From the NCBI GenBank assembly GCA_030657355.1, contig CP131056.1, forward strand, positions 2,996,501 through 3,060,500: a stretch of 64,000 nucleotides of DNA, in the 5' to 3' direction. The translations under genes were made by a program, and so were the position numbers. The notes beneath the pieces were generated by a model that saw only the letters and a program-made list of their open reading frames with translations, did no database searches and was not told the DNA's origin. Of the stretch, positions 9,808-19,762 are shown piece by piece (position 1 is the first letter of the stretch; every line of letters starts with the position of its first letter). This stretch comes from Radicibacter daui (lineage in GTDB: Bacteria; Pseudomonadota; Alphaproteobacteria; Radicibacterales; Radicibacteraceae).

Positions 9808-12003
9808 TCAGCCGCCCACACCCTCCCGGATCGCGGCCGCCAGTGCCTTTACATCTTCGCGGACGAAGATGTCACTGACGGGAACAGCAAGGCGCTGACG
9901 CCAGTTCGGGTGCTGGTCGATGGTGCCGGGCAGGTTCACCTGCTCCACTTCACCCAGCGCATCCTCGATCTGCGCCACCACCATGCGGCACGGCGTCATG
10001 GCGATGAAGCGGTGCAGTGCAAGGCGCAGTGCCAGTGTCGCCTCCTTCGCCAGCGCCGCCTCGCGGTCCCCTTCGGCCAGCGCGCCGGAGGCCACCAGCG
10101 CATCGACAAGGCGGCGTTTGTCATCCGCCCGCATCTCATGCTCACGCGCAGCCTGCCCTTCATCCTTGAAGAGGTTGAGGCGCTCGCGCCAGTCGATGTC
10201 ATTGCCGCTCCAGAAGCCGGCAAGCGAGGGCAGATCGTGGGTCGAGATGCAAGCCATGGCCTGAACCGGCCAGTCCTTCGGCGCGAAGAAGCCGCCATCG
10301 CCATCATAATTGCGCTCGAACCACTGCACCCGGTAGCTGAGTACTCCGGCGGCCTGCAGCGCGGGGCTGAAGCCTTCCGGCACGGTGCCCAGATCCTCGG
10401 CAATCACCACGCAGTTCTGGCGGCGGCTTTCCAGCGCCACGATGCGCAGCAGGTCGGCGAAGGGGTAATGTACATAGGCGCCTTCCGCCGGGGTCATGCC
10501 GTCCGGCACCCAGTAAAGGCGGAAAAGCCACATGGCATGGTCGATCCGCACGGCGCCGGCATGGCGCATGTTGGCGCGCACGGCCGCGATGAACGGCTCA
10601 TAGGCGCTATCAACGAGGCCCACCGGATTGAAGGGCTTGAGCCCCCAGTTCTGGCCCTTGGGGCTGAAGATGTCGGGCGGCGCGCCAACGGCTGCGCCGC
10701 GCACCAGCCGGTCTCCCCCGGACCAGGCCTCGGCGCCTGCCGGGTTCACCGCCACGGCGATGTCGCGGTAAAGGCCAAGCGGCATCCCCGCGCCCCGCGC
10801 CCGTGTCGCCACCTCGCCCAGCTGGATATCGGCAAGCCATTGCAACCAGGCGAAGAAGCGGATGCGGTCCTCATGGGCGGCTGCGAAGGCGGCAACGTCG
10901 CCGCCTGCAGCGCTCTGCAGACCCTCCGGCCAGTCCCACCAGCAAAAGGCGCCGCCCTTTATCCGGTAAAGCTCCTCATGCAGCGCATCGAACAGGCACT
11001 GGGTGCGCAGCGCCTCGCCCATCTCGGCCACAAAGGCCTCGAAGGCCGCGGTCCGGCTTTCCGCCGTGCCGGTCTCCGCTTCCTCAAAATGCCGGAACAG
11101 CAGCTCCAGCACCTCGCGCTTCAACTGGCCGACCGCGCCGTAATCCACCACCTCGGCGGCTCGGGCAACCTTCAGCCGGTCCTTGAAAGCCTTGCTGGCC
11201 ACCAGCTTCTGCGCCGGCTTGCAGGCGGCAAATTCAGGCAGTTTTTCCGGGTTGATATAGGCAACGTTGAGGAAGGCGCGGCTGGAGGGGTCGTAGGGGC
11301 TGATATGGCGCGGCTCGTTGGCGTAAAGCGCGTGCAGCGGGTTAACGCCCACCGTCTGTGCGCCGAGCGAGGCCGCCCCTTCGCAGAACGCCGCCAGATC
11401 GCTGAAATCGCCCATGCCCCAATTGTCATCCGAGCGCAGGGAATAGACCTGGGTGGTAAAACCCCAGGCCCGGCCACCCGGCACCGCTTCTTCCACCGTC
11501 AGGCAGGAAGGCGGGCAGACGATGATACGGCTTGCCGCCGTGCCGCCATCCGGCAGGCTCAGCACCAGTTGGTGATACCCAAGCGGCAATTCTCCGGGCA
11601 AGCCAAGGGCGCGGCGCTCGATGGTCTGGCCTTCCACCTCGCCGGCGTCGATCCAGTCGAGATGGGAGAATTCGGCGGTGCCGCTTTCCTCATGCCCGTC
11701 CTCGCGCTTCAGGCTCCAGCCGACAAGGCCGCTGCCGGCCGGCAGGGCCAGCGGGGCGCGTTTGTCATGCTGGTTCTGGTCGAAGACATGCACCGGCGAG
11801 AGGGTGCGCTGCCAGGGCCGCTTTTCCCAATGGGCCAGCGCCTCGGCAGCGGCGCCCGCGGTGCTGACATCAAAGCCCATGGCCGTCAGCAGCGCCGCCT
11901 TGGTGTGACTTGCCACCTCCACGCGGTCGCCCCAGGCATCGAAATAGAAAGGCTGGATGCCGGCAAGATCCGCCAGACGGTCGATCAGGTCCGTTTCGCT
12001 CAT
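9808..12003 (-). CDS. malQ: 4-alpha-glucanotransferase MalQ
   Basis: 731-aa GH77 amylomaltase that moves glucan chains between maltodextrins, releasing glucose. It has the long bacterial-type N-terminal domain (residues 1-150) before the catalytic barrel. Catalytic motifs are RIDHAMWLFRLYWVP (nucleophile Asp), AEDLGTVPEGF (acid/base Glu) and STHDLPSLAGFW (third carboxylate Asp). An ATG five codons upstream (12018) is an equally possible start; 12003 has GGGGAG at better spacing. It is the last gene of treS-glgB-glgX-malQ, separated from glgX by 158 bp that contain a LacI-type operator-like palindrome, so it may have its own promoter. Confidence 0.95.
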   Translation of the reverse strand: MSETDLIDRLADLAGIQPFYFDAWGDRVEVASHTKAALLTAMGFDVSTAGAAAEALAHWEKRPWQRTLSPVHVFDQNQHDKRAPLALPAGSGLVGWSLKREDGHEESGTAEFSHLDWIDAGEVEGQTIERRALGLPGELPLGYHQLVLSLPDGGTAASRIIVCPPSCLTVEEAVPGGRAWGFTTQVYSLRSDDNWGMGDFSDLAAFCEGAASLGAQTVGVNPLHALYANEPRHISPYDPSSRAFLNVAYINPEKLPEFAACKPAQKLVASKAFKDRLKVARAAEVVDYGAVGQLKREVLELLFRHFEEAETGTAESRTAAFEAFVAEMGEALRTQCLFDALHEELYRIKGGAFCWWDWPEGLQSAAGGDVAAFAAAHEDRIRFFAWLQWLADIQLGEVATRARGAGMPLGLYRDIAVAVNPAGAEAWSGGDRLVRGAAVGAPPDIFSPKGQNWGLKPFNPVGLVDSAYEPFIAAVRANMRHAGAVRIDHAMWLFRLYWVPDGMTPAEGAYVHYPFADLLRIVALESRRQNCVVIAEDLGTVPEGFSPALQAAGVLSYRVQWFERNYDGDGGFFAPKDWPVQAMACISTHDLPSLAGFWSGNDIDWRERLNLFKDEGQAAREHEMRADDKRRLVDALVASGALAEGDREAALAKEATLALRLALHRFIAMTPCRMVVAQIEDALGEVEQVNLPGTIDQHPNWRQRLAVPVSDIFVREDVKALAAAIREGVGG

Positions 12004-12066
12004 CCCGGCTCTCCCCATTTGTTTGGTCCTGCCCTTAAACCTGCAAGGCTTCGGCCCGACTTCAAG

Positions 12067-12080
12067 TGATAGCGCTTACA
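12067..12080. promoter_or_regulatory. LacI-type operator-like palindrome before malQ
   Basis: TGATAGCGCTTACA lies 64 bp upstream of the malQ ATG. It has the central CG-containing palindrome (AGCGCT) typical of LacI/GalR-family operators. It matches the site in front of treS (19070-19083) at 11 of 14 positions. No LacI-family gene is in the window, so the regulator would act in trans. Confidence 0.5.
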
Positions 12081-12161
12081 GGAAACCATTTGAAGGCCGG
12101 CATTTAAAGGCCTGCCAGCCCCCAAAACGGGCCTGCCACCATAAATTTTGGGGCAGGATGC

Positions 12162-14333
12162 TCAGCGCCGGCCGGGCACGAAGTCAAAAATGGCGGCGCT
12201 GCGAGCAATGACGGTAAAGCTGCCGCCCGGCTCGATCTTCGGGTCGCCTTCCACATCCGGCTCGGCGGTGTTGGCAAGGCAGCGCCAGCGACCGCTGGCA
12301 CCATCCGCCGGCTGGGGCAGCTGGTAGACCATCTCCTCAACATGAGCGTTGAGGATGACATAGAGATGGCGCCCGCTTTCCTCCCGGCCCTGCTCGTCGC
12401 GGTCACGGGCGCTGCGGCCATTGATGAGGAAAGCAACGGAGCGCGCATAACCCACCTGCCAGTCCGCCTCCGTCATCTCGGTAGCGTCGGGCGTAAACCA
12501 GGCAAGGTCGCGCATGCCGTTGACGGGTTCGACATCGCCGGTGATCCAGTGGCTGCGGCGCAGACCGGCATAACGGTGGCGCAGGCCGATGAGCCGGCGC
12601 GTGAAATCCGCCTGCTCCTCTCCTTCCTCGCCGGCAGCACCTTCCGGCGCTTCCCAGTCCAGCCAGCTCAATTCGTTATCCTGGCAATAAGCGTTGTTGT
12701 TGCCGGACTGGCTGTTGGCGAATTCGTCACCGGCCAGCAGCATGGGCACGCCCTGGCTTACCATCAGCGTCAGCAGCAGGTTGCGGCGCTGGCGGGCGCG
12801 CAGTTCACGGATTTCCGGATCGTCCGTCGGCCCTTCAACCCCGTGATTGTAGCTGCAATTGTTGCTGTGGCCGTCGCGATTATCCTCGCCGTTGGCCTCG
12901 TTATGCTTGTCGTTATAGGCAACGACATCGGCGATGGTGAAACCATCATGCGCCGATATGAAATTGATGCTGGACCAGGGCCGCCGGCCGCTGTGGCGGA
13001 ACTGCAGGCCGGAGCCGGTCAGGTGACCGGCAAGCTCCGGCAACTTGCCGGCATCCCCCCGCCAGTAGCTGCGCACGGTATCGCGGTACTTGTCGTTCCA
13101 TTCCGACCAGCCCGGCGGGAAGCCGCCGACCTGATAGCCGCCCGGCCCGATATCCCAGGGCTCGGCAATCAGCTTTATCCGGTTCAGCACCGGGTCCTGC
13201 CGCACGGCATCGAAGAAGCCGCTGCCTTGATCGAAGCCGTAACTCTCACGCCCGAGGGTCGAGGCAAGGTCGAAGCGGAAGCCGTCGACATGCACCTCCT
13301 CCACCCAGTAGCGCAGGCTGTCGAGCACCATCTGCACCACGCGGGGATGGCTGAGGTTTAGCGTGTTTCCGCAGCCGGTATCGTTGATGTAGAAGCGCTT
13401 GTCCTCCGGCAGCAGCCGGTAATAGGAGGCGTTGTCGATGCCGCGAAAACTCAGCGTCGGCCCCATATGGTTGCCTTCGCCAGTGTGGTTGTAGACGACA
13501 TCCAGCACCACCTCGATGCCCGCATCGTGGAAGCGCTTGACCATGGTCTTCAGCTCGGAAAGCGTGCCGGAGGCGAGGTAACGCGGCTCGGGCGCAAAGA
13601 AGCTGATGCTCTGGTAGCCCCAGTAGTTAGAAAGCCCCTTCTCGACCAGAAAACTGTCGCTGAGATAGGCGTGGATGGGCAGCAGCTCGATGGTGGTAAC
13701 GCCCAGCGAACGCACATAATCCACCACGCGCGGCAGGCTCATGCCGGTAAAGGTGCCGCGCTGGCGCGCCGGCACCTGCGGGTGGCGCATGGTAAAGCCG
13801 CGCACATGCGCCTCGTAGACGACGGTGCGCGACATCGGCACATGCGGCGCCCGGTCGCCGGCCCAGGTAAAGGCGCGGTCCACCACCACGCTCTTGGGCA
13901 TGAGGCGGGCATTGTCGCGCCGGTCGAAGGAGAGATCCTCGCGCGTCGATCCCACGCGGTAGCCGTAATGGCTGTCCGACCATTTGAGCGGGCCGAAGAT
14001 GCGCTTGGCATAAGGGTCGATCAGCAGCTTGTGGTGATTGAAGCGGTGGCCGGCCGCCGGATCGTAAGGCCCATAGACGCGGTAGCCATAAAGCTGGCCG
14101 GGCGTGACCTCCGGCAGGTAGCCGTGCCAGACCTGATCGGTGCATTCCGGCAGCACATAACGGTGGGTCTCACGGTAGCCGGAGGCATCAAAAAGGCAGA
14201 GCTCCACCTTCTCGGCATTGGCGGAAAACAGGGCGAAATTGACACCGTCGCCGTCCCAGCTGGGCCCCAGCGGATAGGGCCGTCCCGGAAGCATGCCATG
14301 CTGCGTCGCCGCGCCCGATCCCGCTTTTGCCAA
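12162..14333 (-). CDS. glgX: glycogen debranching enzyme GlgX
   Basis: 723-aa isoamylase-type GH13 enzyme that hydrolyses alpha-1,6 branches of glycogen. An N-terminal CBM48-like domain (PYPLGPSWDGDGVNFALFS) is followed by the barrel. Motifs are VDGFRFDLAS (nucleophile), LIAEPWDIGPGGYQ (acid/base) and SAHDGFT (transition-state Asp). The start is taken as TTG at 14333: AAGGAG lies 8 bases upstream, it is 2 bases after the glgB stop, and the upstream in-frame sequence only overlaps glgB. The next ATG (14294) is an alternative. It is tightly coupled to glgB. Confidence 0.95.
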   Translation of the reverse strand: MAKAGSGAATQHGMLPGRPYPLGPSWDGDGVNFALFSANAEKVELCLFDASGYRETHRYVLPECTDQVWHGYLPEVTPGQLYGYRVYGPYDPAAGHRFNHHKLLIDPYAKRIFGPLKWSDSHYGYRVGSTREDLSFDRRDNARLMPKSVVVDRAFTWAGDRAPHVPMSRTVVYEAHVRGFTMRHPQVPARQRGTFTGMSLPRVVDYVRSLGVTTIELLPIHAYLSDSFLVEKGLSNYWGYQSISFFAPEPRYLASGTLSELKTMVKRFHDAGIEVVLDVVYNHTGEGNHMGPTLSFRGIDNASYYRLLPEDKRFYINDTGCGNTLNLSHPRVVQMVLDSLRYWVEEVHVDGFRFDLASTLGRESYGFDQGSGFFDAVRQDPVLNRIKLIAEPWDIGPGGYQVGGFPPGWSEWNDKYRDTVRSYWRGDAGKLPELAGHLTGSGLQFRHSGRRPWSSINFISAHDGFTIADVVAYNDKHNEANGEDNRDGHSNNCSYNHGVEGPTDDPEIRELRARQRRNLLLTLMVSQGVPMLLAGDEFANSQSGNNNAYCQDNELSWLDWEAPEGAAGEEGEEQADFTRRLIGLRHRYAGLRRSHWITGDVEPVNGMRDLAWFTPDATEMTEADWQVGYARSVAFLINGRSARDRDEQGREESGRHLYVILNAHVEEMVYQLPQPADGASGRWRCLANTAEPDVEGDPKIEPGGSFTVIARSAAIFDFVPGRR

Positions 14334-14335
14334 TC

Positions 14336-16618
14336 CTAGCTCTCCTTGACCAGAATGAGTGTTGCCAGCGGCGGCAGCGACAGGATCAGTGACTGCGCGC
14401 GACCGTGCGAGGCAACGGGTTCGGCAACCGTAACGCCGGGATTGCCGATATTGCTCCCGCAATAAACCGCCGCATCGCTGTTGAAGACTTCCCGCCAGCC
14501 GCCGGAAAGCGGCACGCCGACACGGTATTTGGGCCGCGGCACCGGCGTAAAGTTGCTGACAACCAGCACCTCCCCGGCCGCGGAACTGCCGCGCCGCACC
14601 CAGGCATAGACCGAGTTTTCCTGGTCATTGCCCTCGATCCATTCAAAACCGGCGCCGTCGCAATCATGCTCATGGAGCGCCGGCAAGGTGCGGTAGAGAT
14701 GGTTCAGATCGCGCACGGCGCGCTGCACGCCGGCATGCCAGTCGATCGCCAGCAGTTCCCACTCCAGCGCGGCATCATGGTTCCACTCGCGCCCCTGGGC
14801 AAACTCGCCGCCCATGAAAAGCAGCTTCTTGCCCGGATGGGTCCACATGAAGGCGTAATAAGCGCGCAGATTGGCGAACTTTTGCCAGGCATCGCCCGGC
14901 ATCTTGTCCAGCAGAGAGCCCTTGCCATGCACCACCTCGTCATGGCTCAGCGGCAGGATGAAATTTTCGGAAAAGGCGTAGATGAGGCCGAAGGTCATCT
15001 CGTTATGGTGCCAGCGGCGATGCACCGGCGCCTTGGACATGAAGCTGAGCGTGTCATGCATCCAGCCCATGTTCCATTTGTAGCCAAAGCCCAGCCCGCC
15101 GAGATAGGTCGGGCGGGAGACGCCGGGCCAGGCCGTCGATTCCTCGGCCACCGACATGGCGCCGGGCGCCTGCGCATAAACCAGCTCGTTCATGCGCTTG
15201 AGGAAATCGATGGCTTCGAGATTTTCCCGCCCGCCAAAGCGGTTGGGCACCCACTCGCCTTCCTTTCTCGAATAATCGAGATAGAGCATGGAGGCGACGG
15301 CATCGACCCGCAGCCCGTCGAGATGGAACTGCTCCATCCAGAACAGCGCCGAGGCCAGCAGGAAGTTACGCACCTCCGAGCGGCCGTAATTATAGATCAG
15401 GGTGTTCCAGTCCTGATGGAAGCCCTGCCGCGGATCGGCATGTTCGTAAAGATGGGTGCCATCGAACTGGGCAAGGCCATGCGCATCGGTGGGGAAATGC
15501 CCCGGCACCCAGTCCAGCAGCACGCCGATACCGGCCCGGTGGCAGGCATCGACGAAGAAGGCGAAATCCTCCGGCGTGCCGAAACGGCTGGTGGCGGCAA
15601 ACAGCCCGATGGTCTGGTACCCCCAGGAGCCATCGAAGGGAAACTCGGTGACCGGCATCAGCTCGATATGGGTAAAGCCCATCTCGACGGCATAACTCAC
15701 CAGTTCATCCGCCAGTTCGCGGTAGGTGAGGAAGCGCCCGCCCTCCTCCGCCTTGCGGCGCCAGGAGCCCAGATGCACCTCGTAGATCGAGACCGGCGCA
15801 TTGAGCGCGGCGCGCCTTTCGCGCCCGGCCAGCCATTCGGCGTCGCTCCACTCATAGGCCGGCAGGCCATGGACAAGAGAGGCGGTGGCCGGTGGATGTT
15901 CGGCGCGGAAGGCATAGGGGTCCGCCTTCAGCGGCATGAGCCGCCCGTCAGCGGCAATGATCTCGTATTTGTAGGCCGTGCCGCGGCCGACGCCGGGGAT
16001 GAAGATTTCCCAGATGCCGACACCGGGATGCAGGCGCATGACATGGCGCCGCCCGTCCCAGGCATTAAAATCGCCCACCACGCTGACGCGGGCGGCATTG
16101 GGCGCCCAGACGGCAAAACGCGTGCCGGCAATGCCGCCAACATCGACCGGATGCGCACCCATCTTTTCATAGCTGCGCAGATGCGTGCCTTCGCCCAGCA
16201 GATGCAGGTCCAACTCGCCCAGCAGCGCGCCGAAACGGTAGGGGTCTTCCACCTCCTCCCGGTAACCGCCGGGGAAGGTCAGGCGCAGCCGGTAGGGGGT
16301 TGCCGGGTCAAACCCGTCGATGCGGCCGGAAAAGAGCCCGTCGACAAAAAGCGGGGCCAGCGCTGCGAGCACGGCGCCACTTTCCGGAACCACCACCTCG
16401 ATCTTTTCGGCGCCATGGCGCAGGGCGCGCACCACAACCGCGCCGTCGTCCAGCCGGTGGGGACCAAGCAGGGAAAACGGGTCGCGGTGAAGGCCGGCAG
16501 CCAGCGCCCCGGCAGCCTCGAAGGAAAGGCCATCCACGTCCGGCGGCCGGCGCGGGGCGCGGGGCTTTGCCGGCGTGGCGGCGGGTTTCTTTTCCGGGGT
16601 CTTCTTCCTCGCGGCCAT
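14336..16618 (-). CDS. glgB: 1,4-alpha-glucan branching enzyme GlgB
   Basis: 760-aa GH13 enzyme that makes alpha-1,6 branches in glycogen. Order: a Lys/Pro/Ala-rich N-tail (residues 1-27), an N-terminal domain plus CBM48 ([21 protein letters not shown]), the catalytic barrel and a C-terminal all-beta domain. Catalytic motifs are [17 protein letters not shown] (nucleophile Asp), [10 protein letters not shown] (acid/base Glu) and [14 protein letters not shown] (Asp). It sits between treS (143 bp upstream) and glgX (2 bp downstream). No glgA or glgC lies nearby, so glycogen synthesis itself must be encoded elsewhere or occur by another route. Confidence 0.96.
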   Translation of the reverse strand: MAARKKTPEKKPAATPAKPRAPRRPPDVDGLSFEAAGALAAGLHRDPFSLLGPHRLDDGAVVVRALRHGAEKIEVVVPESGAVLAALAPLFVDGLFSGRIDGFDPATPYRLRLTFPGGYREEVEDPYRFGALLGELDLHLLGEGTHLRSYEKMGAHPVDVGGIAGTRFAVWAPNAARVSVVGDFNAWDGRRHVMRLHPGVGIWEIFIPGVGRGTAYKYEIIAADGRLMPLKADPYAFRAEHPPATASLVHGLPAYEWSDAEWLAGRERRAALNAPVSIYEVHLGSWRRKAEEGGRFLTYRELADELVSYAVEMGFTHIELMPVTEFPFDGSWGYQTIGLFAATSRFGTPEDFAFFVDACHRAGIGVLLDWVPGHFPTDAHGLAQFDGTHLYEHADPRQGFHQDWNTLIYNYGRSEVRNFLLASALFWMEQFHLDGLRVDAVASMLYLDYSRKEGEWVPNRFGGRENLEAIDFLKRMNELVYAQAPGAMSVAEESTAWPGVSRPTYLGGLGFGYKWNMGWMHDTLSFMSKAPVHRRWHHNEMTFGLIYAFSENFILPLSHDEVVHGKGSLLDKMPGDAWQKFANLRAYYAFMWTHPGKKLLFMGGEFAQGREWNHDAALEWELLAIDWHAGVQRAVRDLNHLYRTLPALHEHDCDGAGFEWIEGNDQENSVYAWVRRGSSAAGEVLVVSNFTPVPRPKYRVGVPLSGGWREVFNSDAAVYCGSNIGNPGVTVAEPVASHGRAQSLILSLPPLATLILVKES

Positions 16619-16761
16619 GTCACCATCCCTGCTTGGGGCACGTCAGCCAGAGGGCCCGGCCCCGTTTTTATCGCCTGTCCCCGCCAGCATGGCGAAAGCC
16701 GCCGCCCGCGCCAAGGGCCGGCAGGGAAAAAGCATGCCCAACACCCTGAATTTTAAAGAAC

Positions 16762-18942
16762 TCAATGCCGCATGCGCATGTAACGCACGCTTTCGCCGCG
16801 CGCATCGGTCAGCGTGGCGGCATCCGGCTCGAGGCGCAGCTGGCGCCCGCCCTCCACAGCAATATCCATTTCATAAAGTGCGGCAAGCGGCACTTCGTTG
16901 CCGGGCTCCACCACGCCGGCATCCATCAGCCCGCCAATGCGGTTGACGCGCCGGACCCGGCACAGCATCTGCGGCAGGCGCCACCAGCCAACGGTGCCGA
17001 CCGCATCCTCCCAGCTGAGCGTCAGCGGGATATAGAGATGCTCCAGCACCCGGCCATGGGCGACAAGGTCCGCCAGCACGGCCAGCGCCGGCTCACCCTC
17101 GACCTCCAGCGGCTCTACCAGCTTCGGCTCCAGCGTCTCGTCCGGGGAGAGATGCATGTAGTGGCGGATCGAGCGCAGCAGGATGGAGTAATCGCCGGAG
17201 GGGCCGGAAAGCCCGTCCCATGCCTCGCGCAGCACAATGGTTTCAAAGGGCGGTGCCAGCGCGGTGGGGCCGACGGCCCAGCCGCGCACCTCCTGCGGCC
17301 GGCAAAGCCGCAGCCAGTAAAAGCCGAAAGGCGGCAGGGTGAAGCGATAGGGGGCCTCGCTCACCGCCGGCAGGGCGGCACGGCCAAAAAGCTCGACCGG
17401 CACGCGGCCGGCAAAATCGCGCAAATCCACATCCACGACCTGCATCTGCTCCGAGACATTGCAGACGCACAGGATGATCTCGCCCTCTTCGCGCAGCTGG
17501 CGGGTATAGACCAGCACCTGCTGGTTTTCCGGCAGGATGAAGCCCAGCACCCCACGCCCGAGCGCCCGGTGGCGCTTGCGTTCGGCAATCAGGCGCCGCA
17601 CCCAGCTGAGCCGGCTGGAGGGATCACGGTCCTGCGCCTCGACATTGACCGCATCATAGCCATAGACCGGGTCGTTGATGGCCGGCAGGAAAAGCTGCGC
17701 CGGATCGCAGCGCGAAAAGCCGCCATTGCGGTCGGGCGACCACTGCATGGCGGTGCGCACGCCATGCCGGTCTTCCAGCAGGATATTGTCGCCCATGCCG
17801 ATCTCGTCGCCGTAATAAAGCACCGGCGTGCCCGGCATGGACATCAGCATGGAGAACATCAGCTCTATGCGCCGGCGGTCATTCTGCATCAGCGGCGCAA
17901 GGCGCCGGCGGATGCCCAGATTGATGCGGGCACGCGGATTGGCGGCGTAATAGTCCCACATGAAGGTACGCTCGGCCGGCGTCACCATCTCCAGCGTCAG
18001 CTCGTCGTGATTGCGCAGGAAAATCGCCCACTGGCAGTTTTCCGGGATCGGCGCCGTCTGGCTCAGGATGTCGATGACCGGGTGGCGGTCCTGCCGGGCC
18101 AGCGCCATGTAAAGGCGCGGCATCAGCGGGAAGTGGAAGGCCATGTGGCATTCATCGCCATTGCCGAAATAGACCTGCGTATCTTCCGGCCACATGTTGG
18201 CTTCGGCCAGCAGGGCGCGGTCGGGATAACGCTGGTCCATGGCGGCGCGGATGCGCTTCACCACATCATGGGTTTCGGGGTTGTTTTCGTTGGTGGTGCC
18301 GTCACGCTCGACCAGATAGGGAATGGCGTCGAGCCGCAGCCCGTCGACCCCCATGTCCAGCCAGTAATACATGACCTCCAGCACCTCCGACATCACCAGC
18401 GGATTGTCGAAGTTGAGGTCGGGCTGGTGGCTGTAGAAGCGGTGCCAGTAATAGCGGCCCGCCACCGGATCCCACGTCCAGTTCGATTTTTCGAAATCGA
18501 CGAAGATGATGCGGGTTTCCGGCCATTTGGCATCGGTGTCCGACCAGACATAAAAATCGCGCTCGGGCGAGCCGTGCGGCGCGATGCGGGCGCGCTGGAA
18601 CCAGGGATGCTGGTCGGAGGTGTGGTTGATGACGAGTTCCGTCACCACACGCAGATCGCGGGCATGCGCTGCTTCCACGAACTCGCGGAAATCCTCCAGC
18701 GTGCCGTAGTCGGGATTGACGCCGTGATAATCGGCAATGTCATAGCCGTCATCGCGCAGCGGCGACGGATAGAACGGCATGACCCACAGCGCCGTGACCC
18801 CAAGGTCTTTCAGATAATCCAGCCGGCTGGTCAGCCCCTTGAAATCCCCGATCCCGTCATTGTTGGAATCGCAAAAGGACTTCACATGGATTTGATAGAA
18901 GACGGCATCCTTGAACCACAGGGGATCGTCGCGTGTGATCAT
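16762..18942 (-). CDS. treS: trehalose synthase TreS (maltose glucosylmutase) with C-terminal extension
   Basis: 726-aa GH13 enzyme interconverting maltose and trehalose. Motifs: FYQIHVKSFCDSNNDGIGDF, GVDGLRLDAIPYL (nucleophile), LAEANMWPEDTQVYFG (acid/base) and FLRNHDELTLEMV. The TreS part ends near residue 550. The last ~175 residues (from about GPTALAPPFETIV) contain wording like the N-cap of maltokinase (YIPLTLSWEDA, then LPQMLCRVRRVNRIGGLMDA), as in TreS-maltokinase fusions, but no kinase domain follows. The ATG at 18942 has AGGA upstream; an ATG 22 codons earlier is less likely. First gene of the glucan cluster; an operator-like palindrome lies 128 bp upstream. Confidence 0.93.
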   Translation of the reverse strand: MITRDDPLWFKDAVFYQIHVKSFCDSNNDGIGDFKGLTSRLDYLKDLGVTALWVMPFYPSPLRDDGYDIADYHGVNPDYGTLEDFREFVEAAHARDLRVVTELVINHTSDQHPWFQRARIAPHGSPERDFYVWSDTDAKWPETRIIFVDFEKSNWTWDPVAGRYYWHRFYSHQPDLNFDNPLVMSEVLEVMYYWLDMGVDGLRLDAIPYLVERDGTTNENNPETHDVVKRIRAAMDQRYPDRALLAEANMWPEDTQVYFGNGDECHMAFHFPLMPRLYMALARQDRHPVIDILSQTAPIPENCQWAIFLRNHDELTLEMVTPAERTFMWDYYAANPRARINLGIRRRLAPLMQNDRRRIELMFSMLMSMPGTPVLYYGDEIGMGDNILLEDRHGVRTAMQWSPDRNGGFSRCDPAQLFLPAINDPVYGYDAVNVEAQDRDPSSRLSWVRRLIAERKRHRALGRGVLGFILPENQQVLVYTRQLREEGEIILCVCNVSEQMQVVDVDLRDFAGRVPVELFGRAALPAVSEAPYRFTLPPFGFYWLRLCRPQEVRGWAVGPTALAPPFETIVLREAWDGLSGPSGDYSILLRSIRHYMHLSPDETLEPKLVEPLEVEGEPALAVLADLVAHGRVLEHLYIPLTLSWEDAVGTVGWWRLPQMLCRVRRVNRIGGLMDAGVVEPGNEVPLAALYEMDIAVEGGRQLRLEPDAATLTDARGESVRYMRMRH

Positions 18943-19069
18943 ATGGGTCGCTTCCTGCCCTGAAATCTCGGCTCCGGGTCGTGCCCGGTTGTCGGCGGGA
19001 AAGGGCAAGCCCTCTCCTGCCCGCTTATGCGCTTTTTTCCCACAATCCGGATGTTATGGATAGCAGGAT

Positions 19070-19083
19070 TGTAAGCGCTTAGA
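19070..19083. promoter_or_regulatory. LacI-type operator-like palindrome before treS
   Basis: TGTAAGCGCTTAGA contains the perfect 10-bp palindrome TAAGCGCTTA (19072-19081), the classic LacI/GalR-family operator core. It lies upstream of treS, the first gene of the alpha-glucan cluster, and matches the site before malQ. Confidence 0.55.
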
Positions 19084-19123
19084 GCGTCACTTCGCCGCGC
19101 ATTTCCAGGGCCCGGCCGGCTCT

Positions 19124-19762
19124 TCAGCCGAGTGCTGCCCGGGCTAGGAAAAACACCGCAAAGCCACCCATAAGCAGGGCCGAAGCCCGCTCGACAATCC
19201 GGCGCACCCTTATCGAAATACCGTGGCGAAGCCGGCTGACAAGGGTGGTAAGGAAAACCCACCACAGGAACGAGCCGCAAAAAACCCCGACTACCAGCGT
19301 GATCGCGCCTTCTCCGGCCACGCCGGCACCGAGAAAAAGCCCGGCAAAGACGGCAAGCGTCATCGGATTGGTGATGGTCAGCGCATAGCCGGAGAGCGCG
19401 TAACCCGCGACATCCCGGGCCCGGATCGCCTCGGCCGCCGCCTGCTCTGCCGGCTCCGCCCGCCAGGAGCGCCAGGCGAGCCAGGCGAGGAAAAGCGCGC
19501 CGGCAACCGCTGGCCAGCGACCGAGCGCCGCAAGGGCCGCAGAGGCGGCAGAGAAGGCGAGCGCAGCGGCAATGCCATAGGTCGCATCGGCGGCCGCCAC
19601 CCCGAAGCCGGTGGCAAGGCCCGCCGGCTGGCGGCCGGCCAGTGTGCGGCGGATGACGAGTAGCCCGATCGGCCCCACCGGCGCAGCGATGGCAAGGCCG
19701 AACAGCAGCCCGCGGCCGAGAACCATGGCGTGGCTGGCCATGCCCGAAAAAGCTTCGATCAT
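19124..19762 (-). CDS. LysE/RhtB-family amino-acid exporter
   Basis: 212-aa inner-membrane protein with about six hydrophobic segments. The N-terminal signature GLLFGLAIAAPVGPIGLLVIRR (residues 18-39) with the paired prolines is characteristic of LysE/RhtB exporters. A central TITNPMTLAVFAGLF segment carries the conserved Asn-Pro. The substrate cannot be assigned. It lies downstream of ilvE on the same strand but is separated by a strong intrinsic terminator, so it is probably transcribed independently or by readthrough. Confidence 0.85.
   Translation of the reverse strand: MIEAFSGMASHAMVLGRGLLFGLAIAAPVGPIGLLVIRRTLAGRQPAGLATGFGVAAADATYGIAAALAFSAASAALAALGRWPAVAGALFLAWLAWRSWRAEPAEQAAAEAIRARDVAGYALSGYALTITNPMTLAVFAGLFLGAGVAGEGAITLVVGVFCGSFLWWVFLTTLVSRLRHGISIRVRRIVERASALLMGGFAVFFLARAALG

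Noticed and set aside
9910-12069. 719-aa open frame on the plus strand opposite malQ
   Set aside because: It mirrors malQ codon structure and shows no family motif; malQ has all its catalytic residues.
9808-18942. GlgE-type alpha-glucan pathway operon
   Set aside because: TreS and GlgB are present, but neither glgE nor a complete maltokinase is in the window, so the GlgE route cannot be claimed here.
14405-18963. Two long plus-strand frames opposite glgB and treS (14405-16756 and 16765-18963)
   Set aside because: Both are antisense shadows with His/Gln/Arg-rich composition and no domains.
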